64,000 nt of DNA, from the NCBI GenBank assembly GCA_003049465.1, contig PYSS01000027.1, forward strand, positions 47,499 through 111,498, in the 5' to 3' direction. The notes beneath the pieces are model-generated. The model did no database searches and was not told where the DNA came from. It saw nothing but the letters and a program-made list of their open reading frames with translations. Both the position numbers and the translations under genes were made by a program. Numbering within the stretch: position 1 is the stretch's first letter; each line of letters opens with the position of its first letter. Positions 11,830-21,987 of this stretch are shown here, piece by piece. This stretch comes from Magnaporthiopsis rhizophila (Eukaryota > Ascomycota > Sordariomycetes > Magnaporthales > Magnaporthaceae).

Positions 11830-12873
11830 TGTGGTGGCTGCCCGGGCGGGAGATGGTGGTTGGACTACGACTCTATCGTTGCGTTCTGGATTCTGGTGGC
11901 TGAGGCAAAATGGCGATGCGTCTGTCGTTGCGCTCTCGATGGTAATGGGTGTAGATATAGAGTGAAGCGTGGGATCGTCTGTTCTTCAGGTTCTGGAAAG
12001 GAAAACGGGCAGATAGGTGCGAGCTTTAATGGTGACGACGGGTGCTGGTGAGGTAACGGTGAACGTGCCAAATGATGACTGATTCTTTTTATCCAGAAGC
12101 ACATAGTGAACAAGAAACAGGAACATCAAACATATCCCCATCTTCACCCTAGGTAGTGGGGGCCTTTTTCCCACAGCAGCAGTTCCTGCCGAAACGGAAA
12201 CTCGCGCCTGCCGATTTCGTCTATGGGACATGCGTGCGTAAGGCCTCGATTTTTTTTTTTTTTTTTTTTTTTCTTGTTATTATGTCGCCACCCAAGGCCG
12301 GGTATTGGACGTGACACACCGCATCCGACACCGGCCGCAGGTTTCCCGATGCAATGCTAAACTAAACACTCGTGCCGTTTTACCATGAAAATCTCACGAT
12401 ACCGATGGGAAGCTAACCGTAGACGCGCGGCAAGCCGGGAGCGCTACTGGCCGACATAGGCGACGACAAGACCTGACCAAGGACGCATGCTGGGCTGCTT
12501 TGCATGGCGAAACATGACGTATGTCAGCCATCAATCGCTCCATGTGATGCTACCATAGTAGGACGGACGAAGGCGGATTCCCCGCAGATTTCCGCTTGTC
12601 GATCCTTCTATTGGAGCACACCCATGTGCTGACAGCTTGGCTGGATGAGTAAATACGGGTGCGGTGGCACGAGGCACCTCTATTCTACCTCCACATCCCC
12701 GCCCTCACATCCGGGAATCTGTGATCTGACCTGTTCTTTTTCTACTCGGGATACTCCTGCCAGAATCTCTCTCCGACTTGCTCACCTCTCGCCCAAAGTC
12801 CGCCGATCATATTTGCCTCGCAGGCCTAAGCGCGAGATTTCCCCGCCAATTTCTCCCAGCTCCTCGATCCGAC
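11830..12873. other. intergenic, contains poly-T tract
   Basis: This is the divergent promoter region between genes at 11829 (-) and 12874 (+). A run of about 23 T lies at 12250-12272. The stretch before 12874 is C/T-rich and resembles a fungal leader. No gene is seen. Confidence 0.5.
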
Positions 12874-13374
12874 ATGTCAATCCCACCCCACGACGTCGTC
12901 CAGAGGGTCACGAACAGAAAGGCCCAGTACGCCCGGTTCGCCGACACCAAGCAGTGGGACAGGTTCGCCGAGGTCGGCCTCCCGGACGCCAGGTACAGCT
13001 ACCAGGACAGCTCGGGCAACGTGGTGGCCCTACGGGGCAAGCCCGCCGCCTTCGACAACCCCAAGTCGTGTGCGGCGTATTTTAAGGCTTTCTTCCGGAA
13101 CCAACAGACCCTCCACAACATCAGCCTGGCCGAGATCACGCAGACGGGACCCGACGAGGTCGAGGTTATATGGGCGTTCGAGGACCAGCTGATTCGCAAT
13201 TACACGTTCTGGACGTGCCGCCTGCGCGGTGGAGGCCACTACTACGAGATCTGGCGCAAAAAGGGAGACGACTGGTTCATTGCCGAGTTACGGATGCAGA
13301 GGACGTACCAGATGATGACGTTTGGGTATTTTGTATTGTTGGTGCTGGGCAGTCTGGGTCTCCCGGTCTTCTGA
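12874..13374 (+). CDS. SnoaL/NTF2-like protein with C-terminal hydrophobic tail
   Basis: Single exon, 166 aa. The start at 12874 is chosen because the frame upstream is Arg/Pro-rich leader sequence and the domain begins shortly after this Met. The body fits the SnoaL-like (NTF2 superfamily) alpha+beta cone: an N-terminal helix (NRKAQYARFADTKQWD), a long strand series (HNISLAEI, EVEVIWAFEDQLI) and a final strand (YYEIWRKKGDDWFIAELRM). Members include isomerases, hydroxylating enzymes and non-catalytic proteins, so the reaction cannot be named. The last ~18 residues are hydrophobic, suggesting tail anchoring, which is unusual for the fold. A gene for a polytopic membrane protein follows in the same direction, 232 nt later. 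Confidence 0.8.
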   Translation: MSIPPHDVVQRVTNRKAQYARFADTKQWDRFAEVGLPDARYSYQDSSGNVVALRGKPAAFDNPKSCAAYFKAFFRNQQTLHNISLAEITQTGPDEVEVIWAFEDQLIRNYTFWTCRLRGGGHYYEIWRKKGDDWFIAELRMQRTYQMMTFGYFVLLVLGSLGLPVF

Positions 13375-13606
13375 GCGGCGGACTTGTGGCCTGGCGGCCT
13401 GGGACTCAACGCACCAAATCCAAGTTTGCCTAGCTGTCCGCCTTGGGCTGCGCACTGCACTAGGAGTGGCGGGGTATCAACCAATCGCAGCCTGCTTTGT
13501 TCGGCTCGGCTCCGACTTCATTCCTGACCTGTTTGCTTTGTCCGAGTCTGCTCTAACCAGTGCCCTCTTCTTTTGTGACAAGTCGCCGGTTCAAAAGATC
13601 GTATCG

Positions 13607-15334
13607 ATGCCTGTTCTATCTGTTCTCAGCACCAACGCGACCTTGGACGGTACCGGCCAGCTGCCAGCAAATGGCAGCACGCCAACGGCGGACATATCAC
13701 CCGATGGTCACGGCAGCACCGTATCGCGCGCCGAGGTCTTTGGCATATTCCTCACACTCTCCCTGTGCCTGCTAAGCCAGCCCACCGGCAGCCTGGTCTA
13801 CCGTCGAAGCATCCTCCCCTGGCGCCTGAACCCGCTCGCAAGCCTGGCCGAGGCCGTCCTCATTCTGACTTGCGTTGCTACCGTCATCGTTCCTATTATT
13901 ATTGGGCTCGCCGTCAATTGCACCCTTCGTCTGGAAAGCCCACGTGTCACGCCGCGGGAACAGCTTGGAGACTTGTCCACCTTCTGGGGAAGATGGCGCG
14001 GTCGCGTGAAGCTGGCTACGGCGGCGCGACTGCGCTTGCGCGTCGAGACGCATGCGCTGGCGGCTGCGCTTTTGCTCATTCGAGGGTGCAATAACCAAAA
14101 GACCCACCAGCGCGCCTGCAGTGCCACGGACATCGTCGCAGAGCTGGGGGCGAGCGGGCTTTTCCTAGGCGAGAATTTCGGCGTGGGTGCTAGTGAGGAA
14201 ACGGTCGGCCTGATGCCAGTCGATGCCGGAGATGGGGAGGCACCACGACTGGGCGAGGAGGAGACGGCAGCACCCGCAGAACGTGAGAACTCACAGGCCC
14301 AGAGCGCCCAAGCCGATGCGAGCCGGCGCCAAGAACAAGAGGCAGCAGGCGACACGTCTACACCTTTGTTCGACACGAGACCGAGCAGGGTTGCTGGAAA
14401 CCGCTTAACCGCCGACCGGGCAGCCATCCTACGTCGTGTGTACGGCTCCAACGTCTTCGCCCACCGCGAGTTCCCCGTCCAGATGGTCACGCTGCTCTCC
14501 GTTACCAGCGTCGCCGTCAAGCTCTGCGTCACCTCATTGCCTGAGCCCCTTGTCGCCAGCGGCATCTTTATGCTCCTCGGCTGGATGGCGGTTCAACTTC
14601 TGCTGCTCGTGTTTCACTCGCAGGACCTTCGGGACACGGGGCTCCAGGCCCTGTCGACAGCGGTGCAGGACTTCGCGCCGCTTTTCGACCAGATTCCATC
14701 CGATTTTCGCCCGTGGATGATCTGTCCCTACCTGGCGACCTGTCTCGCTGTTGCGATACCGCTAAGTTCCCTGGTCTTGTCCGGTTCGGTCCCAGCGCGG
14801 CCCGACGCCCCGCGTCCTACAATCCTCCTCACCATCGCCGAATGGGTGATAAGGCTCTTTGGCGTAGGCTCCCTAGTCGTAATCGCATGGGCGCATGGAC
14901 TGGGGCTGATGGAGCGGCGGCCGCTTCAGCGAGCGCCTGGAGTACAGCACGGGACACGGAGCGATGGACAAGGCGACGGCCGGGAAGGGCAGGAATCCAG
15001 GTCGCTGCTTCGAAGGAGCCTCGGGCCCGCGGTTTTCACTGTTCTGGCCGGATTGGCTCTGTGGGTCGTTAGCGTTTGGGATCGCAACCCCGACTACATC
15101 CTGCCCCTCATTTGTTGGATTCTCATCACTTACTGTTCTACCATGGTGGCACTTATTTGGACCCCCACACTTATTTCGATCGGGACACCCTTCCTCCCTC
15201 TACCAGGTAGTGATGGAGGCACCATTGCGCAACGCGTTCTGGTTTTTATAGCCGCCTACACCTTTGCTCTCTGGATGTGTGGATATGACGAGACAGTAAC
15301 GAGCCAATCGGACTGGGTAAAGTGGCTAGGCTGA
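13607..15334 (+). CDS. polytopic membrane protein of unknown function
   Basis: Single exon, 575 aa from the ATG at 13607. The same frame is open back to 13322, but that part overlaps the upstream coding region and has no coding character. A Ser/Thr/Asn-rich N-terminus precedes about eight or nine hydrophobic segments: two near residues 45-105, two after a hydrophilic loop near 285-345, and four or five in the C-terminal third. The long central loop (about 110-285) is charged and disordered, with Glu/Ala/Gln-rich sequence. No transporter signature was recognised. It may be a lineage-restricted membrane protein of fungi. Confidence 0.7.
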   Translation: MPVLSVLSTNATLDGTGQLPANGSTPTADISPDGHGSTVSRAEVFGIFLTLSLCLLSQPTGSLVYRRSILPWRLNPLASLAEAVLILTCVATVIVPIIIGLAVNCTLRLESPRVTPREQLGDLSTFWGRWRGRVKLATAARLRLRVETHALAAALLLIRGCNNQKTHQRACSATDIVAELGASGLFLGENFGVGASEETVGLMPVDAGDGEAPRLGEEETAAPAERENSQAQSAQADASRRQEQEAAGDTSTPLFDTRPSRVAGNRLTADRAAILRRVYGSNVFAHREFPVQMVTLLSVTSVAVKLCVTSLPEPLVASGIFMLLGWMAVQLLLLVFHSQDLRDTGLQALSTAVQDFAPLFDQIPSDFRPWMICPYLATCLAVAIPLSSLVLSGSVPARPDAPRPTILLTIAEWVIRLFGVGSLVVIAWAHGLGLMERRPLQRAPGVQHGTRSDGQGDGREGQESRSLLRRSLGPAVFTVLAGLALWVVSVWDRNPDYILPLICWILITYCSTMVALIWTPTLISIGTPFLPLPGSDGGTIAQRVLVFIAAYTFALWMCGYDETVTSQSDWVKWLG

Positions 15335-16090
15335 AGGTGGCGCGGTGGTGGCAGCAGTTAGCTACTCTCTAAAATATTACCAGAAGGCCGCGCTACGACA
15401 GCCGTGAAGGTGAAAGCCTTCTGTTGCGGCCAGACTGGAAGCGGGGTTCAAGACCATGCGTCCAGCTGTAAAACGCGTATGACAGGGAATTCTACATGTG
15501 CAGAAGTCTGGTTCTCAAGCAGGTCTTAAGTCTACCTAAGATAATACTAGCGCTAAGTTGGGTATAGAGACAAAGGAGAGGCCTAGGTAAAGGAGCGACA
15601 GGTAGGAGAAAGAGAGTAAACAGGAAAGACAAAGGAGATCTGGTTAAAAGGAGTGACTATGAGATGGAAGGAGAGAGTTTAAAGGAAAAGATAGATAGGA
15701 AAGGACAGTAGGACCCTCGCCTAAAACAAGTACATGGGGGCTAATATGGGGAAGCAATGAAAGGTACAGTGAGGATGCGAGAGGGAGATCCAAGAGAAAA
15801 AGGCAATAAAATAAGCGAAGAAACATAATAACAAGCAGAGAAAGAGAGAGAGAGAGCAGTCTGTGACCCTAAAGGCCTTCGTCGGTATAAAAGCTGTAGG
15901 AGTAGTGTGGCGCTTGGAGCTCCCCCTCAGTTGATCTGCAGTGGTGCCTGACGGCCCGTCAGACACGGAGTGTTTTTTAAAGCTCGAGGAAACCGAGGGG
16001 CCTTGGGCGAGTCGAGCTCAGAACTGACGTCCTGCTCCATGCTGACTTGAAGGAGGTAGAAGATGGCTCGCGAAAGCGGGACGGCGGGAA
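15335..16090. other. intergenic, extended polypurine tract and LTR-like motif
   Basis: From about 15560 to 15860 the plus strand is nearly all purine with (GA)n runs. It is followed by TGTGACCC at 15862, a GGTATAAAAG box near 15893, and a perfect short palindrome CTGACGG/CCGTCAG near 15948-15961. A polypurine tract before a TG start and a TATA box resembles the 3' end of an LTR retrotransposon. Neither the LTR end nor a target duplication could be fixed, so the call is weak. Confidence 0.3.
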
Positions 16091-16831
16091 TTAAGCTCGG
16101 GGGCGCCGTGAAGACCGCGATGGCGGCGGCGGGGCTTGGAAACGGTCAGCGCCGCCACGGGAAAAAGGCAGCGCCGCGAGGAGAGACTGGGCGAGCCCGC
16201 TTGGTCCTCTGAAGACCATGTCGAGACCCCGCGAGCGCGGCCCGGGGGCCGCAGTCCCGGACATCTGCACCGAGCCTCTGATGTCGAAATTGCCGGAATT
16301 GGTGTCCAGCGACTGCTCCACCGTGACCGATCTGCTCTCGAGGAAGCCCCGATGCTGCGCGGGACGTCGGGTCACAGTGGTGGTCTCAGACGCTGAGCGG
16401 GCGCCGCGGCCGCCATCAGATCCCGTGGATGTTGCCGCGCCGCCAGCGCGGGGCGAGGGCGGCTTGTTGGTGTTCCCACCGGCGCTGGCGGGAGCCGGAG
16501 CCTGGGCGGCGTCGTTGTCGAGGGTGTCACTCTGACTTCCGTCCTCCCACCAATTCGACTGGTGGAAGTGGAGCGATCGGCGAAGGATGCCGTGGCGGGG
16601 GAATCGGCCGTGTCCGTACGCCTCGGGGAAGTCGTCGAAGCTGTCGATCGAAGATCTCCGGCGCAGTTGTCGGTCCCAGCCACGGGACGTGCGGGTCACG
16701 GCCCCCGCGTCTGCATTAGGGCCGTCGTCGTCGGAAATCCACCGGTCGTACCAAGCCGGAGGGGATCGGTCTCGCTGCTGACGCCGGGAGCTCTCGCGGC
16801 CTTCCCCGTGTCCAGAGTATCGAGGCGGCAT
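16091..16831 (-). CDS. disordered Arg/Ser/Gly-rich protein
   Basis: 246 aa from the ATG at 16831. The frame is open up to 17089, but a TATA box lies at 17060-17054, inside that extension, and the only in-frame Met after it is at 16831. The protein is low-complexity throughout: an Arg/Ser-rich N-terminus, an RxxSxDSFDDFPE segment, then Ala/Pro/Gly/Thr-rich sequence and a basic C-terminus rich in Pro and Ser. It has no signal peptide, membrane segment or domain that I recognise. It may be nuclear or an adaptor with phosphorylation sites, but nothing shows this directly. Confidence 0.6.
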   Translation of the reverse strand: MPPRYSGHGEGRESSRRQQRDRSPPAWYDRWISDDDGPNADAGAVTRTSRGWDRQLRRRSSIDSFDDFPEAYGHGRFPRHGILRRSLHFHQSNWWEDGSQSDTLDNDAAQAPAPASAGGNTNKPPSPRAGGAATSTGSDGGRGARSASETTTVTRRPAQHRGFLESRSVTVEQSLDTNSGNFDIRGSVQMSGTAAPGPRSRGLDMVFRGPSGLAQSLLAALPFSRGGADRFQAPPPPSRSSRRPRA

Positions 16832-17053
16832 TGTGGTTGGTCCCGTCGGCGGCGCTGTTGGCGGCTTGGGCTGGCGGTTGTGATTGCTGGAGCCCCGCGA
16901 CAGACGGCCCGTCGATGGGTGGCTGATTTCCTGATTGTTGTTGTTTCCCGGCACGAAGAGATATAGCTGTGAACTGAGAGATTTGCTGGTGAGTGCTAGG
17001 CTGTGGATTTGGGAGGAAGGAAAAAGCTGGTTGAAACTGAGGGACTGGCTATC

Positions 17054-17060
17054 TTTATAC
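17054..17060 (-). promoter_or_regulatory. TATA box for the disordered-protein gene
   Basis: GTATAAAG on the minus strand lies about 220 nt before the Met at 16831; it decides the start choice for that gene. Confidence 0.55.
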
Positions 17061-18069
17061 TCCCTCGTCCCCCCATTTCCGTCGTCCACCTGACCTCACA
17101 TGGCATGATTCTCTCACCGAGATCCCGGCCTCCAAGCGACATTCGGATGTTGGCCTAGAGTCAGCCAAGGCGGCCGCCTCTTGTTGTGGTCGTCCTTGCC
17201 GCCCTGTAGCGAGCTTGGAGACCTCCTGGAGCCCCATGAAGTGCCCGTTATCTCCAAGGGGCCGAAGATATCTTGGGATTCGGTACCATGGGCTTTGCGC
17301 GCAGTCTCCATCCCCTACAGCCGCTGTATTTACGAGCGGCTCCTCGTCAGCGGGATCGTGCGAAAGGCCGATTACATTTCAGTCCTGGTTTCTCTGATGG
17401 CCAACGATGCTGCTTACCGAGGCTGTTGGTACTGCTGGCTAATTACCTACGTATTGCCCTGGAAATCCGGAAAGGTCAAGGGGTTTGTATAAGCGTCAGC
17501 ATGCGCATGTGGGTGGTCTACATACCCTCAAGTGTGAGAATCTTGGGCCTCACGGCCAACAGGTGGCAATAAAACGGAACAAGGCCTGGGCGATGGCCAG
17601 TGGCCATTCCGGCGCAAAGGTGTGGCGGTTAGGGCTTCGCTAAGGGGGTTGTGGCGCATGCAACGTCGTGGGCCAACATGAATGCCAATCCATGGGCTAA
17701 CCGCCATCCACATGTGTCACTCGTGTTTTGCTAGGAAGCCGTCGCCGGCCATGTGCCTGTACCTTTCTAGTGGATCAACATGGACTCCGGCTCAAGCCCA
17801 CCGCCTCGCCGCGGAGACTGCTGGGACTGAGGGAGGGAGCGTTCGAGAAGAACCTGTCAGCTGATAGCCGATCACATTATGCATGCCTCTTCCTCCGTCT
17901 CATCACAATGCTTTGTGGGTCCTTCAGCCAATGAGTTGCTGCATTGGACTCTTTTGTGGGTTTTCGTTGAAAATTTTCTCTTCTGCCGACTTGTCCCTGT
18001 GTTTATGTTGCCCGTCTTTTCCTCCACCTCTTCTCCCAACTCTTCCTCCCAGGTCAACTGCAATCAACG
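17061..18069. other. intergenic, no supported gene
   Basis: Short antisense-overlapping frames only. The end (about 17975-18055) is C/T-rich and could be the leader of the broken gene that seems to begin near 18070. Confidence 0.4.
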
Positions 18070-18876
18070 GCAGTAAGCCAACCACCAGCTACAAGCGCGG
18101 TCTGCCTTCGCCAAATACAGTAAGTTCTTTATGGCTTTCTTTCCTCCAGTCCCTTTTTCTTGTGTCCCATCACTCCCTTGGCTATGGCATCTGCTCGCAA
18201 AGAATTTGGAATACTAACCAAGGTTGACCCAAAACAAAGATATCCACACTCCGCAAGGAGCATTTCCACACGGCCGAAGACAAGATGTTCGAGCCCCGAG
18301 ACAAGGAGGGTATCGGAGTCGATCAGCGGACTCTGAGCTCAGGTCGGCGTGGAGTTGAGAGGTGAGACGACTTCCTTCATTGCACACTAATTTTTGTTGC
18401 GATTGAGCCAGAAACTGACGTGCCATGCCGACGCAGCTGCGCCCTTTCTACGAACAAGAAGCCACGTCCTACCCCGGTCCGGCTCGGTATCCACGACCGA
18501 GTCCGGGACACCACTCATCAGCCTCACCGACAACTTCCAAGTGGGCGCCTGCGACACGTTCAAAATAAGCCACACGCTCTATCGGCCTCTATCTGGCGAG
18601 GACTGCAGCGGGGATGGACGACGGGGACAAGTCCGGGGCCGCCGAGGTTGAAGATCCAGACGGCCTGGGCGGCCCACCACGGCCACAGCCAGGGTCCGGC
18701 CCCTCATCACCGGAGCACCCGAGGTATGGGACATCCTTTTATTGTAAACCCAGGGCACATGTCGCTAACTGTGAATGCCAATTAGGTCTACGTCTCTCAG
18801 GGAATGCAGCAAAATGCTGATGAGAGTCGGGTCTATCCCTGAAGGGAACACAGGATCCGCATCACTAAAGGGTTGA
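18070..18876 (+). pseudogene. fragmented multi-exon gene cut by a fold-back element (candidate)
   Basis: Coding-like pieces are joined by good splice signals. Piece A ends at 18119 before GTAAGT; an intron with ATACTAAC branch ends at 18239. Piece B, 18240-18361, continues in frame for 40 codons to an AG/GTGAGA donor. A further piece from 18614 (acidic, then Pro-rich) ends at 18723 before GTATGG; its intron has a GCTAAC branch and ATTAG acceptor at 18785. The last piece runs 18786-18876 and stops within the edge of the inverted repeat that begins near 18858-18870. Pieces between 18361 and 18614 do not join cleanly, and no start codon is evident. The family is not recognised. This is read as a gene relic truncated by the element. 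Confidence 0.3.
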
Positions 18877-19190
18877 AGATTCACTTTGGGTATAATTGTA
18901 GCCCTGGCTCTGGGTTAGGGCCGCGCTTTGGGTGTAGTTGTAGCCTTGGCCTTGGACGGTTTGTAACCCTGGGCTTGGGTTCAGGGTACACTCTACATAT
19001 GGTTTTTTAATCCTGGGGTTAACTGGGTGGTTAATCCTGGGGTCATAACTGTAGGTAGAGTGCACCCTTAACCCAAGCTCAGGGTTACGAACCGTCCAAG
19101 GCCGGGGGTACAACTACGCCCGAAGAGGGGCTCTAACCAAGGATCAGAGTTGCAATTGCGCACAAAGTGTATCTTGAATCCAAAGTGCGG
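18858..19190. mobile_element. fold-back (long inverted repeat) element, MITE-like
   Basis: Two arms face each other: 18882-18996 and 19055-19169, 115 bp each, around a 58-bp spacer. The inner 63 bp (18934-18996 against 19055-19117) differ at only 7 positions; the outer part is more diverged, and similarity continues weakly to about 18858 and 19190. The spacer holds a direct duplication of TTAATCCTGGGGT. There is no open frame. It looks like a non-autonomous DNA transposon of hairpin type, or a fold-back element; the target duplication could not be fixed. Confidence 0.7.
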
Positions 19191-19311
19191 CTTTTTGCAA
19201 AATCTGGGGGACCGACGAGGTTGGGAAAGGAGGAACACTGCTGTGGTCATCCGGGTAATACATCTAGCTTTCTTGCCCTGCCCTCTCTCTGGCAGATGGA
19301 CTTTTCTTCAT

Positions 19312-19788
19312 TCAATCAATAATGCAGAGGACTCTTCTCAATTTATACGGTCGCACTCCATCTTGTGTGGAGATCTCTATACCCACACGTACAGATATAT
19401 TGGCTGACAGCCACAGGCCTGAAACCCTCTCTCTCTCTTCAAACCATGGCGTTGAGGCCATGTTTTCTCCAGACATCGTCTGGAACTGCCCGCTCTCGTT
19501 CCAGACGCGGATATCTGAACGTCGCCACCAGCGTTGGTGGGACCACTGGGCTGGCCGAGGGCCGCATGGATCCGGTACTTGGTCTCATCCTGGTTGGGCT
19601 GTTCGGATATGTCCGACTGGATAAACCCGATGATTCCGATGATGCCCGTGAATATGCCGAACGCGGTAGCCGTTTTGGGGAGCTTGGTAAGGAAGCCAAA
19701 AGACGATAGGTCTCGTTGTTGCAGAAGACGGACGATGTAGAGATAGATGAGGGAGAGACGGAGAAAGCTGGCTGTCCTGCTGTATCAT
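19312..19788 (-). pseudogene. frameshifted small protein gene with hydrophobic N-terminal helix
   Basis: A TATA box (GGGTATAAAA, 19828-19821) is followed by an ATG at 19788. The coding-like frame, however, starts downstream without its own Met, in the +1 frame near 19725. It encodes KTATAFGIFTGIIGIIGFIQ, a hydrophobic helix, then about 40 residues up to a GGDVQ motif at about 19517. One missing base there moves the frame to IRVWNESGQF and onward to TGA at 19314-19312. The arrangement (hydrophobic helix, then a Gly-Gly beta region with an acidic-Asn-Glu-x-Gly motif) matches from memory an expanded family of small fungal proteins without known function. Two frame breaks make this copy a pseudogene. 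Confidence 0.55.
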
Positions 19789-19820
19789 CCTTCTCAGATG
19801 GCTGCCAGATATCCCATCCC

Positions 19821-19828
19821 TTTTATAC
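19821..19828 (-). promoter_or_regulatory. TATA box before the frameshifted gene
   Basis: GGGTATAAAA on the minus strand lies about 35 nt before the ATG at 19788; it is the preserved promoter of a decayed gene. Confidence 0.45.
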
Positions 19829-21103
19829 CCCTCCCGTGTACTCTCAACTTTATCGAAGTATGATGTGTTGCAATCCCAATGCGCCAAAATGAAATGAAAC
19901 CCACTCACCAACCAGGCGGCTATTGGACTTTGCTACGTAGGACCGGGTACCGTTCCCCGCGGAAGCTTCCCCATGGACATATGTTCTTCCAGGGACTTAC
20001 AAACCAGTTGCATCCAGCCTCGTAGCCTCCTCGTACAAAATGGGTGACTTCAGCACAAGCGGGCTCTGGACGTAATTGTTTCTTTCTTTTATCGATGTAG
20101 TTCAGAGGCACGGGTGATCGTGAGGCGCTCGGCTCCTTTTTATAATGCAGCCAGCTGGCATAAGCGCAGGTTGTTGGTTGGCAAGAGACTTGACTTTCCC
20201 GAAAGAACAGCTCCACCCTACCAAGCTTGTAGGATCTGGGCTAAACATGCGTTTGATTGCTTATTATTGTTATCTCGCATGTCCCCCAAGCTTTCAGTCC
20301 CTGGCAAGGCTACGGTGCGGGTGCGGGGAGAGAGAGAGAGAGAGAGGTTCGCCTCCTCTTTCACTCTTAAGAAAGCTGGAGCTAGGCAAATAGCTGCGCC
20401 TTTTGTATTTGCCGGTAGAAGAGCTCGCCTCGCAAGGATATTATACGTAAGAATATCCCGCTGTCCTCCCCATTGAGCTGGCTTGAGGCTCTGCAGCCTG
20501 CAGATGCTAAGACCTTGTACCGGCATAACAGGTTGTGTGAGCGCAGCAAATATTGGCGGCGCAAGTTTGACCAACAGCTTCGGCTCAATGGCTACTGGGC
20601 CCAAATGGCACCCAAAAAGGTTGCTCAAGCGGGTGGACCCCACTATTCCAGCGGCGGGTCACGGTAACCGACAAAGCCCGTTCTCCCACAGAGCCTGCCT
20701 GCTGCATCCTTGCCCCCTGCGCTGCTGCCGCCATTATCACCAACATTTTTGATGCCTTGTCTCGGTCAGCATGCAAGGTCCGCTTGGCTCGCCTTGGCTG
20801 GGCGCGGAGCTCACACGACGGGCCCACGCCTCCAAGGTGAGTGACAGGGTCTCAAACAAAGAAAAAAAGAAAAGCAGCCCACTTCTCCGTCGGCTGGCCA
20901 CATGGGGCGTTGTTGGACAAGGAAAGACGGCCATAGCCATCGACCCCAGGCGGCAGTGCAGTTTCACAAACCACTCCTGCGGTGGCTGGCTGGCGAAGCG
21001 CGACAGTCCCAGGCCTCGTCTCGGCTTAAGAAGATATGGACTCAGTCACTGCACTCTTGCAGGCAGCAGCCTCTGAATCACTCGCAACCACCTCTCCGTC
21101 GCA
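19829..21103. other. intergenic, no supported gene
   Basis: Only short frames are seen. A (GA)n microsatellite lies near 20328-20346. The stretch around 20800-21100 may be the promoter and leader of the plus-strand gene at 21104. Confidence 0.4.
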
Positions 21104-21987
21104 ATGAAGTCGTCCTCGTTCACTAGGCTTCCGCTGCTGCTCCTGGCCGCCCTGGCCGAGACGACGACACACCGGGCCGCGGCCATGGACATCGCCTGCG
21201 AGTCCGACAGCATCTGCATTTCGTCCTTCGTCCGGTGCGCAACAGGCGATGGTGGCGGGCGCGAACCCGCCGCCGAATCCGACGCCCTGATGCCCGGCGT
21301 CCCCACGGCCAATTTTGCCGTATTGCATCACGGGGCCGAATACGAGATCCGCTGGCGCGAGGCGCGGGCCGAACGTAACATTTTGGTCGAGTGGTTCTTT
21401 GACCGGGGCTTGTTCGACAAAGCCGGCAGGTCTGGGGGAAGCTCGGTGTCATGTGGAGCACCAGCACGTCATTTGCGTCTTTAACAGTCCTCTTAGTAGC
21501 CCATGCCTTTGCTGCCCGTTGCTGACACATTCGTTTCGATGTCCCTACCTTCACTGGACGACAGACGTGACGGGATCCTAGACCGTTGGCTCCTTTAAGT
21601 TCGATCCCCTTTCCAACCGTGGCGGCCTCGGGTGTATCCCCGGAACACGCTGCGACGGCCGCGAGCGGGATCCTCAACACCATCCGGGTAAGCCAGCCCG
21701 GCTCACACTCCAGCGCCGCCGCTTCCTATACCAAGCAATTCACCCTCCAGCCCGAGATGGCCGCGCAAACAACGTCGAACGTGGAGAACTGCCAGCAGGG
21801 CCTGCGAGCCGAGGATAACAGACGGTGGCAGCTGGGGGTTGGGATTGGCGCCGGGCTGGGTCTGCCGCTGTGGACTGGGCTCGTGTGGATTCTGGCCACG
21901 AGGTGGCAGGCAAGAAATACGGCCTCGATGGTGGTCCCTTCGAAGCGAGGGAAGACGCAGCACAAACCTGTGGCCCCTTTACACTAG
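21104..21987 (+). CDS. probable single-pass membrane or cell-surface protein (model uncertain)
   Basis: The ATG at 21104 opens a leader (LPLLLLAALAETTTHRAAA) followed by a Cys-containing segment and a beta-rich part (YEIRWREA, NILVEWFF), like extracellular domains of fungal surface proteins. A second coding block runs to 21987 and holds a Ser/Ala/Thr-rich stalk, a transmembrane helix near 21835-21900 (GVGIGAGLGLPLWTGLVWIL) and a short basic tail. The two blocks are in different frames. A donor at 21430 (GTCTGG, weak) with acceptor CTAG at 21580-21581 joins them in frame, giving about 243 aa, but the donor is poor and another intron or a frameshift is possible. No family is recognised. Confidence 0.45.
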
